Source: Bin5 sp965242905
GTDB taxonomy: Bacteria; Chloroflexota; Anaerolineae; Caldilineales; Caldilineaceae
Reading direction: 5' to 3'
Length of the DNA stretch: 64,000 nt
Assembly (NCBI GenBank): GCA_965242905.1
Contig: CBDETM010000002.1
Span: 3,968,001 to 4,032,000 of the forward strand
The notes below the pieces were generated by a model, which made no database searches, was not told the origin of the DNA, and saw nothing but the letters and a program-made list of their open reading frames with translations. The first letter of the stretch is position 1. Every line of letters begins with the position of its first letter. Positions 1 to 8,567 of the stretch are shown piece after piece. A program made the translations under genes and the position numbers.

Positions 1-1750
1 TGTCCTGGTCGTTGCCCCAGTGCCAGCCGGTAATACCCTGAGAGTCGGCGTCGCGGATCGTGCCCTGTACCCACGACTGCATCAGGTCTCCAGCCCAACG
101 ATGGGCAATGAAGATCCCGCCAACGTCGTCCACCAGGACGCGTTCGGCGTCGCGGAACATCTGATCGCGCAGCTCCGGATTGCCGACCATGCCGGCCGCC
201 TCGGTGACAAGGGCGTCAAACTCATCGTTCTTCCACGAGTGCCGCCCGCCCGACTTCCAGACGTTGCCCAGCAGATTGGCCGGGTCAAGGAAGTCCATAC
301 CGTAGTCTACCGCGCCGAACGTAAGCTGCGTGGGCTTGGCATTCAGGGCATCCATGTAGACCTTCCGGTCCACGTTCGAGATTTCGAGGTTGATGTTAAG
401 GCATTCGGTAATCGAGGCGGCAACGGCCTGATAGACCGCGGCCATCGCCGGCGCCTCGCCGCGCAGCATCATGACCAGGTCGGGGAATCCCTCACCGCCA
501 GGATAGCCGGCCGCGGCCAGATGTTCATTGGCTTCGTCACAATCGTAGTTCTGATACTCTCGCAGATTGCCCTCCGTGTCCGAGGAGGGGTAGCCGGGCA
601 TCAGCATCGAGTAGGCTGGCATCGCCTTGATCTCGCCGTAGACGTTGGCGACGATGTTTTCGCGGTCGACCGCGTGGGCGAAGGCCTTGCGCACGTGAAT
701 GTCGCTGAACGGTTCTGTGAAAGTATCGAATAGCAGATAGTCGGTGCGGAAATCGCCGAAGTGGCGTAGGTAGTTGCCGGCCATTTCCTCGTCGCGCAGG
801 ATCAGCTCAAAGTCGGCCGGTGTCAGCGCCCCGTACGGCACCTTGTCGATGTCGCCGTTCTGGTAGGCGGCGAAGAAGGTGCTGGGGTCCATGAAGATGC
901 ATTCCATGCGCTTGATCAGCGGCGGGCGGAAACCCTTGTAGGTCGGGTTGGCTTCGACCGCGATCTTGTTGCCGGGATCGAACTCAGCCAGAACGAAGGG
1001 GCCGGACGAAACCGAAGTTTCCAGGCTGCTGTTGTAGTACGGGCCATGCTCTTCCAGGGCCTTCTTCTGCAGCGTGAACGCGAACTTCATCACACCGGGA
1101 AGCGGCGGGAAGACATCCTCCGTCTCCACCTCGAGGGTCAGGTCATCCACGGCGCGCACGCCCAGCTCCTCAGGCGGCAGCTCGCCGGCGATGATCTTGC
1201 TCCAGTTCTTGATGCCGCCATCGGCCAGGAAGCTGTAGAACCAGGAGAAGTCCCAGCCGTGTTCCGGCGTGGCCGTGAGTCGGAAAGTGGCCTCGTAGTC
1301 ATAAGCAGTCAGCGGCGTGCCGTCGCTCCAGACCTGGCCCGGCCGCAGGTGGAAGGACCAGACCTTGCCGTCCTCGGAGACGTCCCAGCTCTCGGCAGCG
1401 CCGGGGATCACGTTGAAGTCCTTGTCCAACGAGACCAGTGTGTCCTGGAACAGGTCGGCAAGGCAATACCGGTTATAGACCGCCACTGGGAAGTCAAATG
1501 TGGAGGCGCTCTGGTTTATGTCGGCCGCCACCCTGTAGACCTGCTCATCATAGGGCTTGGCATCCGCAGGCAATTCCGTACCGTAGACGGTAACGTTGCC
1601 CGCGGTTTCTTCCATCGCTTCCTCGGAAGCCGGCTCCATGGCTTCTGGCCCGGCTGCCGGCACACAGGCCTGAAGGAGCAACCCCAGGAGGAGAAGCACT
1701 GGTAGTCCGTAGGTGAACCATCGCGTTCTGCGAACAGCTTGTGTTTTCAT
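1..1750 (-). CDS. Peptide-type ABC transporter substrate-binding lipoprotein (SBP_bac_5), C-terminus beyond window
   Basis: Reading the minus strand from 1750 gives an uninterrupted frame of 583 codons that runs off the left edge, so the C-terminus is missing. The N-terminus (MKTQAVRRTR, a Leu-rich helix, lipobox LLQAC with Cys29) marks a lipoprotein exported by Sec. The body carries family-5 features such as the LRPGQVWSDGTPLTAYD stretch and later the HVRKAFAHAVDRENIV segment, typical of oligopeptide/dipeptide/nickel binding proteins. GGAGAAATCA precedes the ATG. It would capture peptides or other small solutes for an importer whose permeases lie to the left. Substrate cannot be told from sequence. 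Confidence 0.93.
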   Translation of the reverse strand, partial: MKTQAVRRTRWFTYGLPVLLLLGLLLQACVPAAGPEAMEPASEEAMEETAGNVTVYGTELPADAKPYDEQVYRVAADINQSASTFDFPVAVYNRYCLADLFQDTLVSLDKDFNVIPGAAESWDVSEDGKVWSFHLRPGQVWSDGTPLTAYDYEATFRLTATPEHGWDFSWFYSFLADGGIKNWSKIIAGELPPEELGVRAVDDLTLEVETEDVFPPLPGVMKFAFTLQKKALEEHGPYYNSSLETSVSSGPFVLAEFDPGNKIAVEANPTYKGFRPPLIKRMECIFMDPSTFFAAYQNGDIDKVPYGALTPADFELILRDEEMAGNYLRHFGDFRTDYLLFDTFTEPFSDIHVRKAFAHAVDRENIVANVYGEIKAMPAYSMLMPGYPSSDTEGNLREYQNYDCDEANEHLAAAGYPGGEGFPDLVMMLRGEAPAMAAVYQAVAASITECLNINLEISNVDRKVYMDALNAKPTQLTFGAVDYGMDFLDPANLLGNVWKSGGRHSWKNDEFDALVTEAAGMVGNPELRDQMFRDAERVLVDDVGGIFIAHRWAGDLMQSWVQGTIRDADSQGITGWHWGNDQD

Positions 1751-1849
1751 TGATTTCTCCTTTGACTATGGTGGATACACAAAAAAGGTGAGGGCTTGGG
1801 AACCCTGTCACTGCGTTAAGCCTGCACGGCTTAGCGGCATACACGATTT

Positions 1850-1878
1850 AGAATAGTAGCGAGGGACTCACTCGACAA
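1850..1878 (-). promoter_or_regulatory. Possible sigma70-type promoter for the binding-protein gene
   Basis: On the minus strand TTGTCG (1878-1873) is separated by 17 nt from TATTCT (1855-1850), about 100 nt upstream of the start codon at 1750. Each box matches consensus at four of six positions, so this is plausible but weak. Confidence 0.35.
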
Positions 1879-1950
1879 TCTCGCACGATAGTCTAAGGCA
1901 GTGTGCCCATGATTACAAATTCCAGAGGGGGCGCGCGCAATCTAAATCCC

Positions 1951-2020
1951 GGGTCGCACGAAAAACCGGGCCACCCCGTCGGCCTCCTGAATACAGCAGG
2001 ACAATGGCCCGGTGTGACCC
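1951..2020 (-). terminator. Nested inverted repeat, probable terminator of the SDR gene
   Basis: Read on the minus strand, GGGTCACAC-CGGGCC pairs with GGCCCGG and GTGCGACCC, enclosing a small inner stem (TCCTG/CAGGA). The GGCCCGG arm is followed directly by TTTTTC, as in an intrinsic terminator. It lies about 100 nt past the stop codon of the SDR gene. The rest of the 1751-2118 gap holds no gene I can support. Confidence 0.5.
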
Positions 2021-2118
2021 AGTCTTCATGCACTATCTTTGCTTTACAGGCGACTTGCTTTTGGCTCCGGTTCGTTTATGAAAATACAGGCCGCCGCCAT
2101 CCTTCAAACATTCAGTAG

Positions 2119-2898
2119 TTACTCTGCCCAGGACCCCTGCGCCATCATGCCGCCGTCCACATTTACATATTCGCCCGTCATGAAGGAGGCGGAGTCGCTG
2201 CTGAGAAAGAGAACAACCGAGGCAATATCCTCCGGTTTGCCGATGCGGCCCATGGGATGCGTTCTTTCCGCGGCTGTTCGCAGCGCCTCCAGGTCGTGGT
2301 TCACACTCTCCATCGCCAGGCTGGTCTCGATTGTGCCGGGGTTGACAGCCAGAACGCGAATGTTCTGCTCCGCGTATTCCAGGGCCAGTTGCTGCGTGAG
2401 CGAGATCATGCCGCCCTTGCTTGCGGCGTAGGCCGGCACGCCTTTCATCGACTGGCGGCCCTGCACGCTCGCAATGTTGACGATAACGCCCCCGCCCTGC
2501 TTCAACATGAAAGGCACCGCGTACTTTGACATCAGGAAGCCGCTCTTCAAGTTGACGTCCAGTATGCGGTCCCAGGTCTCCTCCGGAAACTCGTGCGCGG
2601 GTAGGTAGCTGTCCACCGGCTGAATGCCGACGTTATTGACCAGAACGTCCACGCTGCCCGTCGCTGCGGCCTGGTTCACCAGCGCCTCACAAGTTGCCGC
2701 CCCGGAAACATCGGCGTTGACAAAGGTAATCGTTCCGGCCACCGAACTGCTTTCGGCCTCCATCTTGGCGCCGGCCTCCGTGTCGACGTCGGCGCAAAAT
2801 ACGTGGGCCCCGGCCTGTGCGAATGCTCTCGTAACGCCTTCGCCAATGCCCTTCGCGCCGCCTGTCACGATGACGGTCTTTCCGCTGAAATCGCTCAT
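2119..2898 (-). CDS. SDR family NAD(P)-dependent oxidoreductase
   Basis: A 259-residue classical short-chain dehydrogenase of normal length. The cofactor loop TGGAKGIG sits near residues 12-19, NNVGIQ replaces the usual NNAG strand, and the catalytic Ser and Tyr-x-x-x-Lys are visible in NIASVQGR and YAASKGG. The C-terminal FLSSDSASFMTGEYVNVDGG is typical of the 3-oxoacyl-ACP reductase/glucose dehydrogenase branch. The enzyme would interconvert a secondary alcohol and ketone, perhaps on a sugar or polyol. It follows the PQQ dehydrogenase pair by about 50 nt on the same strand, so co-transcription and a linked role in sugar oxidation are likely, although the exact substrate is unknown. Confidence 0.93.
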   Translation of the reverse strand: MSDFSGKTVIVTGGAKGIGEGVTRAFAQAGAHVFCADVDTEAGAKMEAESSSVAGTITFVNADVSGAATCEALVNQAAATGSVDVLVNNVGIQPVDSYLPAHEFPEETWDRILDVNLKSGFLMSKYAVPFMLKQGGGVIVNIASVQGRQSMKGVPAYAASKGGMISLTQQLALEYAEQNIRVLAVNPGTIETSLAMESVNHDLEALRTAAERTHPMGRIGKPEDIASVVLFLSSDSASFMTGEYVNVDGGMMAQGSWAE

Positions 2899-2950
2899 AG
2901 TACTTTCTCCATTGGTTCAGAGGTTTTGCCGCTATTGAGTCGTGCACACA

Positions 2951-5068
2951 TTATCGTTCCAATGCCAGAAATTCCGCAATCGTCCGTGCCTCCTCTGGCG
3001 TGACGCCCACTGCGGTCATCGTCGTTCCCGGCGCAAATCGGGTGGGATTCTCGATGAATTCCGCCAGATTTTCTCGCGTCCAGACGACGTCCAGCCCGCT
3101 CACCGCGGCCGAGGCTTCGAAGCCCGCAACGCTGCCTGACCGCCTGCCAATTACATCGGCAAGGTGCGGGCCGGCACTATGTTCAGCCGACAATCTGTGG
3201 CAGCCCGCACAGAATGCAGTGAAGAGCCCGGCGCCGGGATGGCCCGTACCCTCGTCCGGTTGTGGGAACGGAGGAACCTCATCCGCTGGCGCGGGAGCGA
3301 GGTATGGCGTCCCGAATGTATAGCTGCCCTCCCAAACGGGGCCTCTCCAGTAGACTTCGCCGTCAGGGCTCTCCTCGCGAATCACCTGTCCTGTATGAAT
3401 GTGCTTGATCTCATAAGCGGGCAGAGGACGCACAACAAGGCAGCCGCCCTCAAACACGGTGCTGCCTACGCCCCGATCGAAGGAATTGAAGTCATAGACG
3501 TTGAAGCCGAACTGCCTGAGTTCTTCGGAAATATCGTTCGCGTGCACCGGCGTTATGTGCAGGAAGAATCGGTTACGATAGTCGCCTGTGCTGCAAGGGA
3601 TTCTCAGATAAATCAGCAGGTTCTCATGGACGAACACTTCGAATCGGGAACGCATGGCCGGAGTGCCGATATCGGTCCCATCAAGTCCACGAATCAACGG
3701 ATCGACATCTTCGTCCACGAGGCTGAAGACGTCAATGCACACATCCTCTGCGTCAAACGAAAAAATCGATCTTGGGTCGTTTACCAGTTGGCAGTACAGC
3801 GGCGCGCGCTGCAGGAAAATGACCTTGGAAGAGTCTGTCAGCAACGCAACGCGGCCATCCGCCATCTGCGCTATGTCGCGGATACGTTCGCCGAATCCGA
3901 TCCGTTCGATGTTGGTGACCCGCTCTTGACGGATACGAACGCGAAAGAGTGAACCGCTTCGCAGAGAACCGACCAGCAGATCGTCCCGCCAAAGGGGAAA
4001 CTGCTCGCTATCGCTGACGATCAAACTGGAAACGGCAATTGCGGGAATCCACGCATAGAAAGGTTCTTCAGAGCCTTCGTGCCGGCCCTGTTCCTCGTTG
4101 TACGGCCATATCCTGTCTCCGTAAAGGATGCCGTAGGTAGCGAACGGCCAGCCATAGTCCAGCCCCGGCCAAACCAGGTTGAGTTCATCGCCTCCCTGCG
4201 GGCCGTGCTCGGTCAGCCAGAGTTTCCCCTCCGCATCGCGTGCCAGTCCTTGTGGATTGCGAAAGCCTGTGGCAACGATTTCGTTCCGCCCGCTCTCAAG
4301 TTCGATGCGAACCAGCTTGCCCAGGTGCATATCGGGGTCAACGACCGGCGGCCTTTCCGGGTCACCACCCTCGTTGCGCAAATACCACTCGTACCAGGCG
4401 TGGTCGCCTACGGCAACCAGCAGATGCTCTTCGCCGTCCATCAACATCCGCCCTCCCGCCTGAATTCCCCCGCCCACCTTCGGAATATCCCCTTCCCAGT
4501 TGCCGAAGATTGGCGTTTCCAGGCAGGGATTTGCCGTGAACTCCGTCTTCCAGCCTCCTGAAACCGCAATTTCCCCTTCGCCCAAATTCAATCTCGTTGA
4601 TGAAATCCGAAACTCTACGCATTCGCCCACAAGATAGTGATGGGAAACGAACAGAGTAAACTCCTCTGGTGACTCCTCTTTGAGCAGAATGTCGGCGACG
4701 CGAAATCCGACCCAGCCGATGCGCTCAGCAGGCGCAGTCTCGAACATTGGGACTCGACCGGGCAGGTAGTCTACCCTTCCTTCCGTCTGAATCAGCGCAA
4801 TCCGCCCTCTTGGCGTCACCAGAAGCAGGTTTCCCCCGAGCGGCTCGATGGCTCCGCCATCACCGCGGAACCTTTCAAGTTCAACTGTCAGAAGTTGGAG
4901 CTCATACAGGTGGGTTCTCTTGGTAGGAGGATCCGGGTCGAAGACCCTGCTTTCGCTGGCAAAACGGGAGGACGCCTCGATCATTGGGGCACTCCCGGGA
5001 AAAAGTGACAAAGTCACAGTCACCATAAAAACCAGCAGTAGAGAGGAAAGTCCTTGTCGCCTTCTCAC
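2951..5068 (-). CDS. PQQ-dependent aldose dehydrogenase with C-terminal cytochrome c domain (paralogue A)
   Basis: A 705-residue exported protein starting at GTG with a signal peptide (RRRQGLSSLLLVFMVTVTLS). Residues ~60-420 resemble soluble PQQ aldose sugar dehydrogenase propellers: NPQGLARD, TEHGPQGGDELN and GLDYGWP are conserved family motifs. Residues ~425-590 form a separate Cys-containing domain with the FFLHITP signature. Residues ~612-705 are a class I cytochrome c with CAGCH near 619-623 and a likely axial Met in PGTTM. It probably oxidises aldoses outside the membrane and hands electrons to its own heme. It is a tandem duplicate of the next upstream gene. The Shine-Dalgarno is poor, but the signal peptide supports this start. 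Confidence 0.9.
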   Translation of the reverse strand: MRRRQGLSSLLLVFMVTVTLSLFPGSAPMIEASSRFASESRVFDPDPPTKRTHLYELQLLTVELERFRGDGGAIEPLGGNLLLVTPRGRIALIQTEGRVDYLPGRVPMFETAPAERIGWVGFRVADILLKEESPEEFTLFVSHHYLVGECVEFRISSTRLNLGEGEIAVSGGWKTEFTANPCLETPIFGNWEGDIPKVGGGIQAGGRMLMDGEEHLLVAVGDHAWYEWYLRNEGGDPERPPVVDPDMHLGKLVRIELESGRNEIVATGFRNPQGLARDAEGKLWLTEHGPQGGDELNLVWPGLDYGWPFATYGILYGDRIWPYNEEQGRHEGSEEPFYAWIPAIAVSSLIVSDSEQFPLWRDDLLVGSLRSGSLFRVRIRQERVTNIERIGFGERIRDIAQMADGRVALLTDSSKVIFLQRAPLYCQLVNDPRSIFSFDAEDVCIDVFSLVDEDVDPLIRGLDGTDIGTPAMRSRFEVFVHENLLIYLRIPCSTGDYRNRFFLHITPVHANDISEELRQFGFNVYDFNSFDRGVGSTVFEGGCLVVRPLPAYEIKHIHTGQVIREESPDGEVYWRGPVWEGSYTFGTPYLAPAPADEVPPFPQPDEGTGHPGAGLFTAFCAGCHRLSAEHSAGPHLADVIGRRSGSVAGFEASAAVSGLDVVWTRENLAEFIENPTRFAPGTTMTAVGVTPEEARTIAEFLALER

Positions 5069-5196
5069 CAGGATCTACTTTTTGACTCTGGGGCCGGGCA
5101 TCGTTTCCATTTCGTCTTTTTCTTCTGGGACCACAACCGCCGCCTTCGTCAACCTCTGTTGTTCGCGTCGACGAAGCCGGCCTGTAGCTCTGTCTA

Positions 5197-7293
5197 TCAC
5201 TGATCTCCCGCAAGAAACTCGACGATCTGCAGGGCCTCTTCCTCGGACACTCCGGTCCCTGCCATCGTCGTTCCCGGTGCGAACTGGGCGGGGTTGACGA
5301 TGAACTCGACCAGATTCTCCTGCGTCCAGACGATCTCCAGCGCGGTCATGGCAGCCGTGGCGTTGAAGCCTGCCACCTCGCCGGCCCTTCTGCCTATCAC
5401 GCCATTCAAGAGCGGACCGATATTGTGCTCCCCGGTCAGTGTATGGCAGCTGCCGCAGCGCACGGCGAAAAGCTCGGCGCCGGCTGACGGGACCTCCGCA
5501 TCCGCCTGCGGATTGGGCGAACCCCCTCTGTCCGTCACAGGTACAGATGTTTCCTTGAAAGTGAAGCTCCCTTCCCACACAGGTCCCTTCCAGCTGATCC
5601 CGCCGTCCGGTTCTTCCACGCGAATGACCTGTCCGGTGAAAATGTGCTTGACGGCATAGTCGGGCAGAGCGAGGGTTACAATACATCCCTCCGCGTGCAC
5701 GGTTGTGGCGACGTTTACTTCGTCAGCATTGAAGTCGAGTACGTTGAAACCCAGCTGTTCGGTCTCTGCGACCAAATTCGTGGCATCTGCAGGCGTAACG
5801 TGCAGGAAAAAGCGATGATCCAGATCACCATCTACACAAGGGCTCTTGACATAAGTAAGCCGTCTGTCTTCGAGGTAAAGGCTGAAGAGTGAACGAATAA
5901 TAGGGCTGTCGAAGTGTGTGTCACCCAGGGAACGAATCAGAGGGTCTTCTGCAGCTGAAGTGATTCCGGCAAGATCGACGCAGATTTCCCCCGCATCATA
6001 GGAGTAGATGGACTCGGTATCGTTCGCAGACTGGCAGTATAGCGGGGCCCGCTGCAGGAAAAGAACCTCTGCGCCGTCGGTAAGGAGCGCCAGGCGGCCG
6101 TCCGGCATCTGGGTGATGTCTCGCATCCTCGCGCCGATTTCAATCTTTTCAACATATATGACGCGCCCCTGGTCCAGGCGCACGCGGTACAGTGACTGTG
6201 TGATCAGCGAAGAAATCAAGAGGTCGTCCTGCCACAAGGGAAAATGACGACTGTCGCTGACTATCAGGTTGGAAATCCCAATCGCCGGAATCCAGGCATA
6301 GACGGGCTTTTCGTACCCGTCATGCCGGCCTTGAACCGCGCTGTACGGCCAGACCTTGTTTCCGTACTGGATTCCATGGGTAGCGTATGGCCATCCATAG
6401 TTAGCCCCTGGTCTCAGGAGATTGAGTTCGTCGCCGCCCTGCGGCCCGTGTTCCGTCTGCCACAAGTTGCCGTCCTCATCGCGAGCAAACCCCTGTGGAT
6501 TCCGGAATCCGATGGCAACGGCTTCGACCTCCCCACTCGCCAGTTCGATTCGCAACAACCTGCCAAAATGAGAATCCCAATCGATGGCCGGGGGCGGCTC
6601 CAGCGGATGTTCTTCCTGGTACCATTCAAAGTAGGCCTGGTCGCCGGTCACCAGGAGGAGATGACCCGGTCCGTCCATCAACATGCGCCCGCCGGCCTGG
6701 ATCCCGCCTCTGTGGGCGAAGTTAAAGATGTCGCTGTCGATACAAGGGGCCGCAATGAATTCAGTCTTCCACTCACCGGACATACTTGCTACAGAGTCTT
6801 CAAAAAGCAAATCTGTCGAAGAGATCCGAAATTCTACACACTCGCCGGCAAAGTAATGATGGGAAACGAACAGCGTGAATCTGTCTTGCTCCTGTTGGTG
6901 AAGCAGAATATCAGCCACTCGAAAGCCGATCCACTTTATCGGCGTCTCCGACGCAGACTCATTCATCGGCACGCTGACCGGTAAGTACTCGACCTCTCTC
7001 TCCTCGTCAATCAGCGCTAGACGTCCCCTCGGCGTCGCCACTAAGAGATGGTCTTCCAATGGTTCTATAGCGCCCCCCCAAGTGGAAAACGACTCAAGTT
7101 CCACGGCGTCGACCTGAATCTCGTATAGGTGAGTCACCAGAAGCGAAGAATCTGCCAGGGTGACTGCCCGCAAGTCAGCCCAGTCTACAGCCGCCTGGAC
7201 CCAGCTCGGCCGCAGGAAAAGAAGCGTCAACATGAGCAGGGTAGCGCCGACCTGGAATGCCGCGCAGCCAACCCGCCCCAATCTGCCCTTCAT
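5197..7293 (-). CDS. PQQ-dependent aldose dehydrogenase with C-terminal cytochrome c domain (paralogue B)
   Basis: A longer frame opens at 7389, but starting at ATG 7293 places a clean signal peptide (MKGRLGRVGCAAFQVGATLL) first, giving 698 residues. Domain order equals paralogue A: PQQ propeller with NPQGFARD, TEHGPQGGDELN and GANYGWP; middle domain with FFLHVTP and VKHIFTGQVIRVEEPDGG; cytochrome c with CGSCH near residue 611 and PGTTM. Similarity runs through all three domains, so A and B arose by tandem duplication of the whole gene. Expected to act outside the membrane as an aldose dehydrogenase passing electrons to a respiratory cytochrome. It is first in a probable B-A-SDR operon. Confidence 0.9.
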   Translation of the reverse strand: MKGRLGRVGCAAFQVGATLLMLTLLFLRPSWVQAAVDWADLRAVTLADSSLLVTHLYEIQVDAVELESFSTWGGAIEPLEDHLLVATPRGRLALIDEEREVEYLPVSVPMNESASETPIKWIGFRVADILLHQQEQDRFTLFVSHHYFAGECVEFRISSTDLLFEDSVASMSGEWKTEFIAAPCIDSDIFNFAHRGGIQAGGRMLMDGPGHLLLVTGDQAYFEWYQEEHPLEPPPAIDWDSHFGRLLRIELASGEVEAVAIGFRNPQGFARDEDGNLWQTEHGPQGGDELNLLRPGANYGWPYATHGIQYGNKVWPYSAVQGRHDGYEKPVYAWIPAIGISNLIVSDSRHFPLWQDDLLISSLITQSLYRVRLDQGRVIYVEKIEIGARMRDITQMPDGRLALLTDGAEVLFLQRAPLYCQSANDTESIYSYDAGEICVDLAGITSAAEDPLIRSLGDTHFDSPIIRSLFSLYLEDRRLTYVKSPCVDGDLDHRFFLHVTPADATNLVAETEQLGFNVLDFNADEVNVATTVHAEGCIVTLALPDYAVKHIFTGQVIRVEEPDGGISWKGPVWEGSFTFKETSVPVTDRGGSPNPQADAEVPSAGAELFAVRCGSCHTLTGEHNIGPLLNGVIGRRAGEVAGFNATAAMTALEIVWTQENLVEFIVNPAQFAPGTTMAGTGVSEEEALQIVEFLAGDQ

Positions 7294-7493
7294 GAAGGTA
7301 TCAGTTCTTGATTGAAGCACGATCCTGTTCCTGTCTGCTACGAGTCGCTGCCTGAAGGTGCATCCCCAAATGAGGGCGAACTTCCCCATGCCTCGGGTCG
7401 CTGCGGAGCCCCAACCATCCCACGATCAACTCTGATCCAGGGGGAAAGGCAGTTCTCTCTCCTCACTCCTCTTCACTCTCTCCTCGCTCTTTT

Positions 7494-7558
7494 GGGCGGT
7501 CGGGCCTATTCGGCCCTCCCTTGTGCGGGGGCTCCGCCCCCGCAACGCCCCCTCTCCT
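7494..7558 (+). repeat. Dispersed repeat core, copy 1
   Basis: A 65-bp GC-rich element found five times in this window in the same orientation. It contains two hairpins: GGGCC-TATTC-GGCCC and the 9-bp stem TGCGGGGGC / GCCCCCGCA with a 3-nt loop. It follows a pyrimidine-rich tract (7456-7493). The surrounding gap from 7294 to 8106 holds no supported gene. Confidence 0.9.
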
Positions 7559-7830
7559 ACAACACGCCTCGCCGAACCTGGTGTCTTCATTGGTGACAGT
7601 GCCAAATCGAAGGTGCCTGGCCAGACCACGTCCCCCTAGTCCCATCAGATCCCCGCAGGTGCCGGCCTTGTGCCTGCCCTGGCCCCCCCAATCAACGGAC
7701 CTCCCGGCAAGGCAAGGCTTGGCGGCTGCCCTCCGTCTCTCCAAGAGCCGGCAAACTATCCCAGCCACGGCTGGCATGAATTCCCAAACTGTTCCCATCC
7801 AAATTCTGGGATGCACCATGCCTGATTGAA
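7559..7830 (+). repeat. Type A extension of the dispersed repeat, with a nested second repeat
   Basis: Sequence downstream of core copy 1 matches that downstream of core copy 4: ATTGGTGACAGTGCC... here against ATTGGTGACGGGTGCC... at 56002, and again at the end (ACTGTTCCCATCC against ACTGTTCCCACCCC). About 100 bp in the middle are extra here and include GGCCTTGTGCCTGCCC (7667-7682), which recurs at 23466-23481. This suggests a second repeat nested within the first. Confidence 0.65.
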
Positions 7831-8106
7831 GGAGCACTATCGGCGCCGATTGTCCGGACTGTCCGAAGTGACCGCCGAGGTGTGCGGCAGTAAACCCGTT
7901 CCGGACGCATGGAACCTCTTCTCTTGCAAGCGGGTAAATCGTGGCCTCGGTTTCGAAGTCGTGCCTGTGAAAAGTTCGCCTGCCACAGCCCGCGCGCCCG
8001 ATCCTCCACTTTGGCTGATGCACAGCAATCATAATCTTGTTCAATACCTCAAACAAATTCTCACAGTATGCGTCCGGCCCTCGCAGATCTTCGCACCGTC
8101 CAGGAT

Positions 8107-8135
8107 TTGACGGCCTTCAACCGTACTGCTATAGT
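8107..8135 (+). promoter_or_regulatory. Sigma70-type promoter of the ABC exporter operon
   Basis: TTGACG (8107-8112), a 17-nt spacer, then TATAGT (8130-8135). Each box matches consensus at five of six bases with ideal spacing. Transcription would start near 8142, about 425 nt before the first exporter gene and just ahead of the leader ORF. Confidence 0.65.
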
Positions 8136-8210
8136 GTATCAAGTTGACTGGCAGGAAGCGGGTGGGAGTCCGAGTTTCCCACCGACTGTTTGTAAGGAGG
8201 ACCGGTGACC

Positions 8211-8282
8211 ATGGATCGTATCAGAAATAGAGTCGCAGTCTTTTGCACTGCGAGCTTCGTCCAAGGAGCAACGCACCGGTGA
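8211..8282 (+). CDS. Leader peptide of the ABC exporter operon (23 residues)
   Basis: ATG at 8211 and TGA at 8280-8282 enclose 23 codons (starting MDRIRNRVAVF, ending QGATHR). A strong Shine-Dalgarno TAAGGAGG lies at 8193-8200, better than that of the exporter gene itself. The Shine-Dalgarno arm 8192-8206 can pair with 8275-8289, which holds the leader stop codon (13 of 15 positions). A 7-bp hairpin lies inside the ORF (TCGCAGT 8233-8239 with ACTGCGA 8247-8253). Position, size and structure fit a regulatory leader like BmrB of B. subtilis, although the peptide sequence itself is not recognised. Translation is inferred, not proven. Confidence 0.6.
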   Translation: MDRIRNRVAVFCTASFVQGATHR

Positions 8283-8341
8283 TCCTTACTGTGGATGGCG
8301 GTTCGGCCTGAATTCCGACCCCCTCCCGAATCGGCAAAATG

Positions 8342-8371
8342 GTCACGGTGCTTGCGCCCGTGACTTTTTTT
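8342..8371 (+). terminator. Intrinsic terminator in the exporter leader (attenuator)
   Basis: GTCACGG (8342-8348) pairs perfectly with CCGTGAC (8358-8364) and is followed by seven T residues (8365-8371). It lies 60 nt after the leader ORF and about 200 nt before the exporter genes. The left arm could instead pair with 8201-8210 beside the leader Shine-Dalgarno, which would prevent termination. Confidence 0.8.
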
Positions 8372-8390
8372 GTTGGCGCGTTCCAATTCA

Positions 8391-8425
8391 GAGTCACGGG
8401 CTCGGCCTGTGGCTCTTTTGTTTTG
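8391..8425 (+). terminator. Second, weaker terminator-like hairpin in the exporter leader
   Basis: GAGTCAC (8391-8397) can pair with GTGGCTC (8409-8415, one G-U pair), followed by TTTTGTTTT. It repeats the GTCACGG heptamer of the first terminator, so the second copy could also compete for the arm at 8358-8364. The rest of the leader to 8567 is GC-rich without a recognised element. Confidence 0.45.
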
Positions 8426-8567
8426 GGTGGGCAACCGCCCGAATAAGGTAACGCGCAGTTTCAGTTTGCGGTCCCCCGACGGACTGGGGCTGCCGTTACC
8501 GCACCCCAAACCCCCCGGCGCCCCCATCACTGGCGCACGACGTGAAGGCAAGTAGGAGTTTATCCAA

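Noticed and set aside
7312..8110. Several overlapping small ORFs on both strands
   Set aside because: They read through the dispersed repeat and its hairpins in different frames, have no ribosome sites and show Pro/Arg-rich translations.
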